Source: Clostridiales bacterium
GTDB lineage: Bacteria > Bacillota > Clostridia > Lachnospirales > Lachnospiraceae
DNA length: 20,297 nucleotides
Assembly: GCA_019423835.1 (NCBI GenBank)
Contig: JAHZAR010000041.1
Coordinates: 1-20,297 of the forward strand
Direction of reading: 5' to 3'
Shown here: one piece after another, positions 7,158-14,384 of the stretch
Layout of the letters: each line of letters starts with the position of its first letter
How positions within the stretch are numbered: position 1 is the stretch's first letter
Translations under genes and position numbers: made by a program
Notes under the pieces: generated by a model
Databases searched by the model: none
Seen by the model: only the letters and a program-made list of their open reading frames with translations
What the model was told of the DNA's origin: nothing

Positions 7158-8747
7158 TTAAAACCTTGCCACTGCCAGGCTGTCACCTTCCCTGAGTCTT
7201 GTATCTCCCCCTGGAATAATCGTCTCTCCATTCCTCTTGATCAGTACAATCAGAGTTCCCCGGGGAGCAGAGATCTCCCGAAGTGTCTTTCCTATCCAGC
7301 GGTTTCCCCGCTCCAGGTTAATCTCTCTCATAGACAGGTTATCTCTGTCTTCGAACTGCTCTGCTGCCATAATCAGCAGATCTCCTTCCTCAAGCACTGT
7401 GTCCCCATCCGGCACCAGGGTCTTATCCTTTCTCAGAATCAGGGCCACCAGAAAATCAGGCATAATCGGAAGCTCCTTCAGGGGCAGTCCCACCATCCTG
7501 TGGCCAGGCGATATGTGCATCTTGACAAAGCTGACGTCACTCTCCTCCTGGTAATCATTAAAGGTTTTTCTGATATCCTGATTTCTGTCAATCATGTTAA
7601 GGGCTTCTGACACTCTGGGAAGCAGAGTCCCCTGAATCCCAAGAGACAGGATGACAATGCAGAATACCAGGTTGAACAGGTTATACTGAGTCGTGATTCC
7701 TCCTAAAACGGCATAGATAGCGAACACGATGGAGGCCACTCCCCTCAGTCCCGCCCAGGACACTACTCCAATCTGCCTCAGTCCCGAGCCCATGGGCAGC
7801 AGCAGTATGGCCGATGCCAGCGGTCTCGCCGCAAAAGTGAGGAATGCCATAATCGCAAGGGCCGGCACAAAAACCTGGGGCAGCTGAGCCGGAGTTACCA
7901 GAAGTCCCAGAAGGAAGAAAATCATCATCTGGGCGATCCCGGTGACAGCATCAAAAAAGTGAACCAGCTCTTTCTTTTCAGGCAGAGCATAGTTTCCCAT
8001 GAGAATGCCGCACAGATACACGCTCAGATAGCCATTTCCTCCCAGCGCAGAGGGGAGGGCATATGCAAGTATGGCCACGGCAAATACAAAAATCGTTTTG
8101 CCCTGTTCCATGTAAAAATTGCATTTTATCAGCAGAAATACAGCCAGACGTCCGATTGCCAGGCCAAACAGGGCTCCTATCACAATCTGTCCGGCCAGCA
8201 TCAGAGGAACGGAGATGGTTTCTCCTTTCATCATTGACACAAACAGGACCGTCAGCATATAGGAAAAAGGATCGTTGGAACCAGATTCCAGCTCCAGCAG
8301 AGAAGCTGTATTAGCCTTCAGACCCTGCTTCTGTGTCTTCAGGATGTTGAACACAGAGGCGGCGTCTGTAGACGCAATAACCGAACCGATCAGAAAACTC
8401 TCCAGCCATTCAAGTCCCAGGGCAAACCTTACAAACAGCCCTACAAGTCCGGCCGTCAGCGCTACCCCGGCCGTGGACAGGAGAACCGCCTTTGCGGCCA
8501 CTGGCCTGGCTGCCTTCAGATTTGTGCCGAAGCCGCCATAAAACATTACAAACAGAAGGCAGACAGAGCAGATCTGCTCCGATACCTGGTAATCGTCAAA
8601 GGGAATTCCCAGAATTCCATTTACGCCAAAGCACATGCCAAGGCCAATAAAAATCAACAGCGACGGAACCGGAAGTTTCTGAGCGAACCGGTTTAATAAT
8701 ACGCAGATTACAATTACAGCTCCAATGAGCGCTAAATATCCATTCAA
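7158..8747 (-). CDS. K+/H+ (CPA1, NhaP2/CvrA-like) antiporter with C-terminal TrkA_C domains
   Basis: 529 residues. About the first 385 residues are a multi-span CPA-type cation/proton exchanger, with the signature VIASTDAASVF (residues 123-133, Asp in the ion path) and ELESGSNDPFSYML (152-165). The tail holds two regulatory TrkA_C/RCK_C-like repeats: one around RMVGLPLKELP...VLEEGDLLIMA and one around RWIGKTLREIS...RLREGDSLAVA. This matches NhaP2/CvrA K+/H+ antiporters, which export K+ or Na+ and support pH and volume control; the real ion preference cannot be read from sequence. The start is TTG at 8747 with AAAGGAG seven bases upstream; the nearby ATG (8744-8742) is out of frame. It is divergent from aroF, and no GC-rich terminator follows before the gpmI promoter. 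Confidence 0.92.
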   Translation of the reverse strand: MNGYLALIGAVIVICVLLNRFAQKLPVPSLLIFIGLGMCFGVNGILGIPFDDYQVSEQICSVCLLFVMFYGGFGTNLKAARPVAAKAVLLSTAGVALTAGLVGLFVRFALGLEWLESFLIGSVIASTDAASVFNILKTQKQGLKANTASLLELESGSNDPFSYMLTVLFVSMMKGETISVPLMLAGQIVIGALFGLAIGRLAVFLLIKCNFYMEQGKTIFVFAVAILAYALPSALGGNGYLSVYLCGILMGNYALPEKKELVHFFDAVTGIAQMMIFFLLGLLVTPAQLPQVFVPALAIMAFLTFAARPLASAILLLPMGSGLRQIGVVSWAGLRGVASIVFAIYAVLGGITTQYNLFNLVFCIVILSLGIQGTLLPRVSEALNMIDRNQDIRKTFNDYQEESDVSFVKMHISPGHRMVGLPLKELPIMPDFLVALILRKDKTLVPDGDTVLEEGDLLIMAAEQFEDRDNLSMREINLERGNRWIGKTLREISAPRGTLIVLIKRNGETIIPGGDTRLREGDSLAVARF

Positions 8748-8804
8748 TCGTTTACTCCTTTCCTGATCCTAAACAATCGTTTCCCTCTGTCTGCCTTTTC
8801 TCTC

Positions 8805-8810
8805 ATTATA
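8805..8810 (-). promoter_or_regulatory. Possible -10 element of the antiporter gene
   Basis: TATAAT on the minus strand, about 58 nt before the TTG start. No good -35 hexamer lies 16-18 nt upstream, so this is a weak call. It lies in the 225-nt gap shared with the divergent aroF start. Confidence 0.4.
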
Positions 8811-8894
8811 TCCCAGGCATCCAGTATCCTTCTGCCTGCTGCAGTTTTCTTGTTTTTTTTGCTTTGCACTTTTAAAGTTTAGCTTAATAAATCG

Positions 8895-8923
8895 TTGACA
8901 GAATCTTCTTTCTGCTCTACAAT
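8895..8923 (+). promoter_or_regulatory. Near-consensus promoter of aroF
   Basis: TTGACA (8895-8900), a 17-nt spacer and TACAAT (8918-8923): eleven of twelve consensus bases. The transcript would start near 8930, giving a leader of about 43 nt, too short for a T-box or attenuator. The TTG of the -35 box is in frame with aroF and could be miscalled as its start. Confidence 0.88.
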
Positions 8924-8972
8924 AGGCCCCATAACCGACCAGATACAAATCAGAACAGAGAGAGGTACAGAC

Positions 8973-9986
8973 ATGATCATAATTATGAAACCTACGGCCA
9001 CGGAAGAAAATATTAAACAGATAGCCCGGCAGATCGAAAGTCAGGGACTGGATGTCCATCTCTCCCGCGGGACAGAAGTTACTATTATCGGCGTTGTGGG
9101 AGATAAGACAAAGCTGAATGGCGTCAACCTGGAGATTGCTGACGGCGTTGACAAGGTGGTAGCCGTCACCGAATCCTACAAGCTGGCAAACAGAAAATTT
9201 CACCCGGAACCTACTGCTGTTTCACTTTCCAATACCCAGATCGGGCCGAACAATCTCACAGTAATGGCCGGCCCCTGTGCAGTGGAGAGCTCCAGCCAGC
9301 TTCTTGAAACAGCCTTCGCAGTAAAAAAAGCAGGCGCCCGCATTCTGCGCGGCGGTGCCTTTAAGCCCCGCACCTCTCCCTACTCCTTTCAGGGACTTGA
9401 GACAGAGGGACTAAAGTACATGAAGGAGGCCCGGGAAGCCACAGGTCTGTCCGTGATCTGCGAGGTGACAAGCGCACGGGCCATCGCGGAGGCAGTGAAC
9501 TATGTGGATCTGCTCCAGATCGGAGCCAGAAATATGCAGAACTTTGAACTTCTGAAAGAAGCCGGAAAGACAGGACTTCCCGTTCTCCTGAAGCGCGGCC
9601 TGGCCGCTACCATCGATGAATGGCTCAACGCATCCGAATACATTATGTCAGAGGGCAATCCGAATGTCATTCTCTGTGAACGCGGCATCCGCACCTTTGA
9701 GAGCGCTACCAGAAACACCCTGGATCTGAGTGCCGTACCTGTACTCCGCCAGAAAACCCACCTGCCTGTTATCGTCGATCCGAGCCATGCCACGGGTGTA
9801 CGGGCCTATGTGGCTCCCATGGCCAAGGCAGCCGTTGCTGCCGGTGCAGACGGACTCATGATTGAAGTTCACCCATGCCCCGAGAAAGCTCTCTCTGACG
9901 GCCCTCAGTCTCTGACCTTCCGGGAATTTAAAGCTCTGATGGAAGATCTTGCGCCTTACGCCGCGCTTGAGCAGCGTGTAATCTAG
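8973..9986 (+). CDS. aroF: 3-deoxy-7-phosphoheptulonate (DAHP) synthase, type I beta with N-terminal ferredoxin-like domain
   Basis: 337 residues from ATG 8973. It condenses phosphoenolpyruvate and erythrose 4-phosphate, the first step of the shikimate pathway to aromatic amino acids. Residues 1-70 (MIIIMKPTATEENI...) form the ferredoxin-like regulatory domain seen in this subfamily. The catalytic barrel follows with AGPCAVES (metal Cys102), RGGAFKPRTSPYSFQG (126-141), QIGARNMQNFELLKE (182-196), LLKRG, CERGIRTFE (235-243), VDPSHATG (268-275, His272) and MIEVHP (296-301, Glu298). All expected metal and PEP residues are visible. The start is chosen because homologs begin at this MIIxMKP sequence, an AGAGG site lies 7 nt upstream, and the longer reading runs into the promoter. 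It is a single-gene plus-strand unit between minus-strand genes. No chorismate mutase domain is fused. Confidence 0.96.
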   Translation: MIIIMKPTATEENIKQIARQIESQGLDVHLSRGTEVTIIGVVGDKTKLNGVNLEIADGVDKVVAVTESYKLANRKFHPEPTAVSLSNTQIGPNNLTVMAGPCAVESSSQLLETAFAVKKAGARILRGGAFKPRTSPYSFQGLETEGLKYMKEAREATGLSVICEVTSARAIAEAVNYVDLLQIGARNMQNFELLKEAGKTGLPVLLKRGLAATIDEWLNASEYIMSEGNPNVILCERGIRTFESATRNTLDLSAVPVLRQKTHLPVIVDPSHATGVRAYVAPMAKAAVAAGADGLMIEVHPCPEKALSDGPQSLTFREFKALMEDLAPYAALEQRVI

Positions 9987-10040
9987 CCGGATCGTCTGCC
10001 TGCTGAGCATGGTGGCGGAGTCTGGTCAGAAACCGGGATC

Positions 10041-10088
10041 AAAAAAGCTGTCTGGAAATATAAGGGTTCTCTATAAATCCGGCAGCTT
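10041..10088 (-). terminator. Terminator of the nicotinamidase-like gene
   Basis: On the minus strand AAGCTG (10088-10083) pairs with CAGCTT (10050-10045), and the imperfect inner CCGG/CCAG arms extend the stem; TTTTTT (10046-10041) follows. It lies between the convergent aroF and hydrolase genes. On the plus strand the tract after the stem is shorter, so any aroF termination here would be weaker. Confidence 0.7.
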
Positions 10089-10106
10089 TCTCAGCAGTAT
10101 TTTCTG

Positions 10107-10628
10107 CTATTTTACGTCAATCTGGCACATCTTCATGGCCTCGAGGGCGTTTCTGTGACTCTCAGGGGTTACGCCGGCGCAGCAGGCAGAATCCACACAG
10201 ACTGGAGTTCCCGGCAGCACAGCCTTGATCAGCATGGCGTTTGAGATAACACAGATGTCTGTGCACAGTCCAACCAGTTCTACAGACTCATACTCTCCGG
10301 CCCCCACATATCGGGCCAGCTCAACGCTTCCAAAAGAAGGCTTCTCAAATCTCCTTCCCTCAAATCCGCTGATCTCCGGGCTGAGTTCCCAGCCCTTTGT
10401 CCCTTTCTGGCAGTGAACGACAGGGAGCTTCTTTCCCTCAAGTGTTTCCAGATAATTTTCGTAGTGAGTGTCCATGGTAAACAGAACCTCACAGTCCTCT
10501 CCCTGGTATTCCTCAATTTTCTTTCTGACCTCCGGCACAATCGCAGCAGCCTCTGCTGTTCCCAGAGCTCCGTCTATAAAATCATTCTGCATATCTACCA
10601 CTACCAGCAGCCGTTTCAGTTTGTCCAT
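10107..10628 (-). CDS. Isochorismatase-fold cysteine hydrolase, nicotinamidase-like
   Basis: 173 residues. The isochorismatase/nicotinamidase fold is clear from VVVDMQNDFIDGALG (Asp12 of the catalytic triad), the metal-type MDTHYENY (Asp53, His55) with His72 in VVHCQKGTKGWEL, FEKPSFGS (Lys96) and the nucleophile loop GLCTDICVISNA (Cys126). The Asp-Lys-Cys triad is complete. The closest functional guess is nicotinamidase (nicotinamide to nicotinate, NAD salvage), because of the metal-ligand positions and the CTDICV loop; another amidase of the same fold is possible, and I give no gene symbol for that reason. AGGAGG lies seven bases before the ATG. It has its own promoter and terminator, so it is a single-gene unit despite lying downstream of tpiA. 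Confidence 0.88.
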   Translation of the reverse strand: MDKLKRLLVVVDMQNDFIDGALGTAEAAAIVPEVRKKIEEYQGEDCEVLFTMDTHYENYLETLEGKKLPVVHCQKGTKGWELSPEISGFEGRRFEKPSFGSVELARYVGAGEYESVELVGLCTDICVISNAMLIKAVLPGTPVCVDSACCAGVTPESHRNALEAMKMCQIDVK

Positions 10629-10668
10629 CTTCCATCCTCCTCTTTTGCAGCAGCCGAATTTGGAGAAT

Positions 10669-10697
10669 AGTATACCACACTATGCCAGGTGTATCAA
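10669..10697 (-). promoter_or_regulatory. Promoter of the nicotinamidase-like gene
   Basis: Minus strand: TTGATA (10697-10692), a 17-nt spacer, TATACT (10674-10669). Start of transcription is expected about 35 nt before the ATG. It lies just after the tpiA terminator, which supports independent expression. Confidence 0.82.
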
Positions 10698-10748
10698 TGA
10701 AAAACCTCTTAAGTTTTTCAGTAAATTTTCAGAAATTTCACGAAGGAT

Positions 10749-10802
10749 AAAAGGACAGGAAACCTCTATGCTATATTCTGCTTCGTGGTTTCCTGCCCTT
10801 TT
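10749..10802 (-). terminator. Terminator of the gap-pgk-tpiA unit
   Basis: A 16-bp stem with one A/C mismatch (AAAAGGaCAGGAAACC, 10749-10764, with GGTTTCCTGcCCTTTT, 10787-10802) encloses a 22-nt loop. On the minus strand it begins about 60 nt after the tpiA stop and ends in TTTT. The A/T-rich flanks mean it could also act on the plus strand. Confidence 0.8.
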
Positions 10803-10863
10803 GCTCCTTCTGCACGCACGCTTTGCTTGCAGTCTCTTCTTTAGTATTTCACGGTAAATCCGA

Positions 10864-11616
10864 TTATTTATTGTAGTTTACAATCTGACCGAAGTCCGGC
10901 TTCAGGGAAGCGCCTCCCACCAGTCCGCCGTCGATGTCCGGCTGGGCAAACAGCTCCGGAGCAGATGCGGCAGACACAGAACCGCCGTACTGGATACGGA
11001 TTGCCTCTGCTGTTGCTTCGTCGTAGATCTCTCCGATACATCTGCGGATCGCTGCGCAGACCTCCTCAGCCTGCTCTGTGGTAGCTACCTTGCCGGTTCC
11101 GATTGCCCAGATTGGCTCGTATGCGATCACAGCCGTTTTGGCCTGATCTGCCGTTACATTTAAGAAGGCAATCTTAATCTGCTGGCGGATCCAGTCGATG
11201 GTGATTCCCTGCTCTCTCTGTGTTAAAGATTCTCCACAGCAGATAATCGGGGTAATTCCATGTTCAAAGGCCTTCAGCACCTTCCTGTTTACTGTTTCAT
11301 CTGTCTCTGCGAAGTATTCTCTTCTCTCAGAATGTCCGATAATGACATACTTAACGCCTGCGTCCACCAGCATGTTCGGGGAAATCTCGCCTGTGAAGGC
11401 TCCTTTCTCCTCAAAGTACATGTTTTCTGCACCAATCTGGATGTTGGTTCCCTCAGCGGCCTTCATCGCCGGAATAATATCGATAGCAGGAACGCAGAAT
11501 ACTACGTCGACCTCCTCATTTGCCACCAGCGGCTTTAATGTATTAACAAGCTCAACTGCCTCAGACGGAGTCATGTTCATCTTCCAGTTGCCTGCGATAA
11601 TTTTCTTTCTTGCCAT
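10864..11616 (-). CDS. tpiA: Triosephosphate isomerase
   Basis: 250 residues, the normal length. It interconverts dihydroxyacetone phosphate and glyceraldehyde 3-phosphate. Catalytic residues are visible: AGNWKMN (Asn10, Lys12), IIGHSERRE (His95), the active-site AYEPIWAIGTGKVAT with Glu167 and flexible loop 6, and the phosphate-binding IQYGGSV and GLVGGASL near the C-terminus. AGGAGG stands eight bases before the ATG. It follows pgk by 106 nt; that gap holds two mutually exclusive hairpins close to the ribosome binding site. No promoter is evident directly upstream, so it is probably read from the gap promoter. Confidence 0.98.
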   Translation of the reverse strand: MARKKIIAGNWKMNMTPSEAVELVNTLKPLVANEEVDVVFCVPAIDIIPAMKAAEGTNIQIGAENMYFEEKGAFTGEISPNMLVDAGVKYVIIGHSERREYFAETDETVNRKVLKAFEHGITPIICCGESLTQREQGITIDWIRQQIKIAFLNVTADQAKTAVIAYEPIWAIGTGKVATTEQAEEVCAAIRRCIGEIYDEATAEAIRIQYGGSVSAASAPELFAQPDIDGGLVGGASLKPDFGQIVNYNK

Positions 11617-11636
11617 TTTACTTTCCTCCTGAATAT

Positions 11637-11686
11637 CGGGAATATTCCCGAGGCTGTCTTAAAGGGAATTCCGTCGGCCTCGGGAA
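11637..11686 (-). promoter_or_regulatory. Competing hairpins between pgk and tpiA
   Basis: A 10-bp perfect inverted repeat (TTCCCGAGGC at 11645-11654 with GCCTCGGGAA at 11677-11686) overlaps a 14-bp palindrome (CGGGAATATTCCCG, 11637-11650). In the minus-strand RNA the middle CGGGAA arm can pair either upstream or downstream, but not both. The palindrome ends seven bases from the tpiA AGGAGG site. No T-run follows, so it is not a normal terminator. A role in translation control, RNA processing or stability is an inference. Confidence 0.6.
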
Positions 11687-11722
11687 CGGCTCATACTAAG
11701 CTCAAAAAGACCCTCTTAAGTG

Positions 11723-12928
11723 CTATCTGTCGTTTGCAGCTGCTACGCCCGGAAGCTCCTTGCCCTCAAGGAACTCTAAGGATGCGCCGCCGCCTGTGGA
11801 GATGTGTGTCATCTTGTCTCCGAAACCTAACTGGTTTACAGCCGCAGCAGAGTCACCGCCGCCGATGATGGTAGTGGCATCTGTCTCAGCTAATGCCTTC
11901 GCCACCTCAATAGTTCCCTTTGCGAGAACCGGGTTCTCAAATACACCCATCGGCCCGTTCCAGACAACCGTCTTGGCGGACTTTACAGCATCTGCAAAGA
12001 GTCTGGCGGACTCTGTTCCGATGTCAAGTCCCATCATGTCTGCCGGAATTGCGTCTGCAGATACGTTCTTCACCTCGATCTCTGCATCGATGGGGTTCGG
12101 GAAGGAAGCTGCCACTGCGGCGTCTACAGGAAGAAGGATTTTCTTTCCGAGCTTCTCTGCCTTTGCAAGCATCTCACGGCAGTAGTCGAGCTTTGTATCA
12201 TCTACCAGAGAGCTTCCAATCTCCTTGCCCTCAGCCTTTAAGAAGGTAAATGCCATGCCGCCGCCGATGATCAGCGTATCGCATTTCTCCAGCAGATTGG
12301 AGATCACATTTAACTTATCTGCAACCTTAGCTCCTCCCAGGATGGCAACGAAAGGACGGACCGGATTATCCACCGCATTTCCCAGGAAATCAATCTCCTT
12401 CTGCATTAAGTAGCCGACAACCGCTGTGTCAACGTACTGTGTCACACCTACGTTGGAGCAGTGAGCGCGGTGAGCCGTACCGAATGCATCGTTTACGTAT
12501 ACGTCGCAGAGGGATGCCAGTTCCCTGCTGAATGCCTCTCCGTTCTTCGTCTCCTCTGCTCTGTAGCGTGTATTCTCAAGAAGAATGACATCGCCGTCCT
12601 TCATGGCCTCTACGGCTGCCCTTGCATTTGGCCCCACAACCTCCGGATCAGCGGCAAACTTTACCTCCTGGCCCAGCAGCTCAGAGAGGCGGACAGCAAC
12701 CGGTGCAAGAGAAAGCTCCGGCTTTGGCTCTCCCTTCGGCTTTCCAAGGTGGGAGCAGAGAATAACCTTTCCGCCGTCGCCGATTAATTTCTTAATGGTA
12801 GGCAGAGCTGCCACAAGGCGGTTCTCATCTGTGATTTTTCCGTCCTTTAACGGTACATTGAAATCGCAGCGCACCAGGACTCTCTTTCCCTTTACGTTAA
12901 TATCGTCCACTGATTTTTTGTTAAGCAT
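11723..12928 (-). CDS. pgk: Phosphoglycerate kinase
   Basis: 401 residues. It transfers phosphate from 1,3-bisphosphoglycerate to ADP, the first ATP-yielding step of lower glycolysis. Signatures: the N-terminal substrate motif RVLVRCDFNVPL (Arg20-Asp22-Asn24), CSHLGKPKG, LLENTRYRAEE, the hinge/nucleotide region ILGGAKVADK, and in the C-terminal domain WNGPMGVFE and the nucleotide-binding IIGGGDSAAA followed by HISTGGGASLEFLEG. AAGGAG lies eight bases before the ATG. It is the middle gene of gap-pgk-tpiA, separated from gap by 165 nt that contain a strong hairpin. Confidence 0.98.
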   Translation of the reverse strand: MLNKKSVDDINVKGKRVLVRCDFNVPLKDGKITDENRLVAALPTIKKLIGDGGKVILCSHLGKPKGEPKPELSLAPVAVRLSELLGQEVKFAADPEVVGPNARAAVEAMKDGDVILLENTRYRAEETKNGEAFSRELASLCDVYVNDAFGTAHRAHCSNVGVTQYVDTAVVGYLMQKEIDFLGNAVDNPVRPFVAILGGAKVADKLNVISNLLEKCDTLIIGGGMAFTFLKAEGKEIGSSLVDDTKLDYCREMLAKAEKLGKKILLPVDAAVAASFPNPIDAEIEVKNVSADAIPADMMGLDIGTESARLFADAVKSAKTVVWNGPMGVFENPVLAKGTIEVAKALAETDATTIIGGGDSAAAVNQLGFGDKMTHISTGGGASLEFLEGKELPGVAAANDR

Positions 12929-13018
12929 GGGTATATGCTCCTTTCTTTTTCATATTTCACTCGGTCAGGCCTGTTCCGGCCTGCCGCCGGAGAGCTGTTT
13001 CAGCCAGCTTTCCAACGG

Positions 13019-13058
13019 AAAAGAGGCAGCCCGGTCCAGGACGGACCGGACCACCTCT
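13019..13058 (-). terminator. Terminator-like hairpin between gap and pgk
   Basis: In the minus-strand RNA a 16-bp stem (AGAGG.../...CCTCT, 13058-13043 with 13037-13022, including three G-U pairs and a GGTCC-type core) closes a 5-nt loop and is followed by TTTT. It lies 36 nt after the gap stop. The short T-tract suggests partial termination or a 3' stabiliser of gap RNA rather than a full stop, because no clear promoter precedes pgk. Two small GC-rich hairpins follow (for example CAGGCC-GGCCTG, 12966-12983). Confidence 0.6.
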
Positions 13059-13093
13059 GTCGTGAATCCTATCAGGTTATCTGCGCTCAGTGA

Positions 13094-14107
13094 TTAGTTT
13101 AACTCAGCGAAGTACTTGATTGTGCGAACCATCTGGCTTGTGTAGGAGTTCTCGTTGTCGTACCAGGAAACTACCTGTACCTGGTATGTGTCCTCATCTA
13201 CCTTGGAAACCATGGTCTGTGTAGCATCGAATAAGGAACCGTAGCGGATGCCGATAATATCAGAAGATACGATCTCCTCCTCATTATATCCGAAGGACTC
13301 TGTAGCTGCCGCCTTCATAGCTGCATTGATACCCTCTTTTGTAATATCTTTGCCCTTAACAACTGCTGTTAAGATTGTTGTGGAGCCTGTCGGAACCGGA
13401 ACACGCTGAGCAGATCCGATTAACTTTCCGTTTAACTCAGGAATTACAAGACCGATGGCCTTTGCAGCACCTGTGGAGTTTGGAACGATATTCACAGCGC
13501 CGGCTCTGGCTCTTCTTAAATCGCCCTTTCTGTGCGGTCCGTCAAGGATCATCTGATCGCCTGTGTAAGCATGGATCGTGGACATGATACCGGACTGAAC
13601 CGGAGCGTAGTCATTCAGAGCTTTTGCCATAGGAGCCAGGCAGTTTGTTGTACAGGAAGCAGCGGAGATGATTGTGTCATCCTTTGTTAATGTCTTGTGA
13701 TTTACGTTGTAAACGATAGTCGGCAGATCGTTTCCAGCCGGTGCGGAGATAACAACCTTCTTAGCGCCAGCATCGATATGAGCCTGTGCCTTTGCCTTGG
13801 ATGTGTAGAAACCTGTGCACTCAAGCACTACATCTACACCCAGCTCTCCCCATGGAAGCTCTGCAGCGTTTGCCTTTGCGTAGATTGTGATCTTCTTTCC
13901 GTCTACTGTGATGGAGCCCTCTCCGGCCTCAACTGTATGTCCCTCGTATCTGCCCTGGGAAGAGTCATATTTTAATAAGTGAGCTAACATCTTCGGATCT
14001 GTTAAATCGTTGATAGCAACTACCTCATACCCCTCTGCGTCAAACATCTGTCTGAATGCAAGACGACCGATACGTCCAAAACCATTAATTGCAACTTTTA
14101 CTGCCAT
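13094..14107 (-). CDS. gap: Glyceraldehyde-3-phosphate dehydrogenase, type I
   Basis: 337 residues. It oxidises glyceraldehyde 3-phosphate to 1,3-bisphosphoglycerate. Visible are the Rossmann start VAINGFGRIGRLAFRQ, AINDLTD with the NAD-selecting Asp34, the active-site SAASCTTNCLAPM with nucleophile Cys152, STIHAYTGDQ with His179, the S-loop region DGPHRKGDLRRARAGAVNIVP, and WYDNENSY near the C-terminus. The Asp after the second strand and the Pro in the S-loop favour NAD+, the glycolytic (GapA) type. AGGAGG lies nine bases before the ATG. It is the first gene of gap-pgk-tpiA, with a promoter about 75 nt upstream, and is divergent from the two-component kinase gene. Confidence 0.98.
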   Translation of the reverse strand: MAVKVAINGFGRIGRLAFRQMFDAEGYEVVAINDLTDPKMLAHLLKYDSSQGRYEGHTVEAGEGSITVDGKKITIYAKANAAELPWGELGVDVVLECTGFYTSKAKAQAHIDAGAKKVVISAPAGNDLPTIVYNVNHKTLTKDDTIISAASCTTNCLAPMAKALNDYAPVQSGIMSTIHAYTGDQMILDGPHRKGDLRRARAGAVNIVPNSTGAAKAIGLVIPELNGKLIGSAQRVPVPTGSTTILTAVVKGKDITKEGINAAMKAAATESFGYNEEEIVSSDIIGIRYGSLFDATQTMVSKVDEDTYQVQVVSWYDNENSYTSQMVRTIKYFAELN

Positions 14108-14180
14108 GATTTCATTCCTCCTAAGAATTTTATTTCATGATGGTTAATAGGATTGTTAAATAATAATCAACCTACTCTGT

Positions 14181-14209
14181 ATTGTACCTAATTCTGCCAG
14201 AAATAGCAA
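14181..14209 (-). promoter_or_regulatory. Promoter of the gap-pgk-tpiA unit
   Basis: Minus strand: TTGCTA (14209-14204), a 17-nt spacer, TACAAT (14186-14181). The leader before the gap ATG is about 65-70 nt and AT-rich. I see no catabolite-response (cre) or CggR-like operator that I can defend. Confidence 0.78.
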
Positions 14210-14300
14210 GGGGTTTTTTGATCTTTTATAAAATTTACACCTCCCTTTTGCATACGTTTATACAGTATCCGTGTAAAGGAACTGCTGCATCCTTTTTGTG

Positions 14301-14329
14301 TTGCACCCCTGCTTTCTTTTCTATATAAT
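14301..14329 (+). promoter_or_regulatory. Probable promoter of the kinase-regulator pair
   Basis: TTGCAC (14301-14306), a 17-nt spacer and a perfect TATAAT (14324-14329), about 55-65 nt before the kinase start. The -35 matches only three of six bases. The 277-nt gap shared with gap also has a 7-bp inverted repeat TTTACAC...GTGTAAA (14234-14240 and 14271-14277), a possible regulator site. Confidence 0.6.
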
Positions 14330-14384
14330 TTATATCATCTCTAGCTGACGGGTAAATTATGCCCGCACTCTGAAAAAACAGGAT

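Noticed and set aside
8895..8972. A TTG start giving aroF 26 extra residues
   Set aside because: This TTG is the first part of the TTGACA -35 box, so it lies upstream of the transcript; homologs begin at the ATG at 8973.
10749..10802. The long inverted repeat as a mobile-element end or miniature transposon
   Set aside because: It is a single stem-loop just after tpiA with a T-tract on the expected strand; no target duplication or second copy is present in the window.
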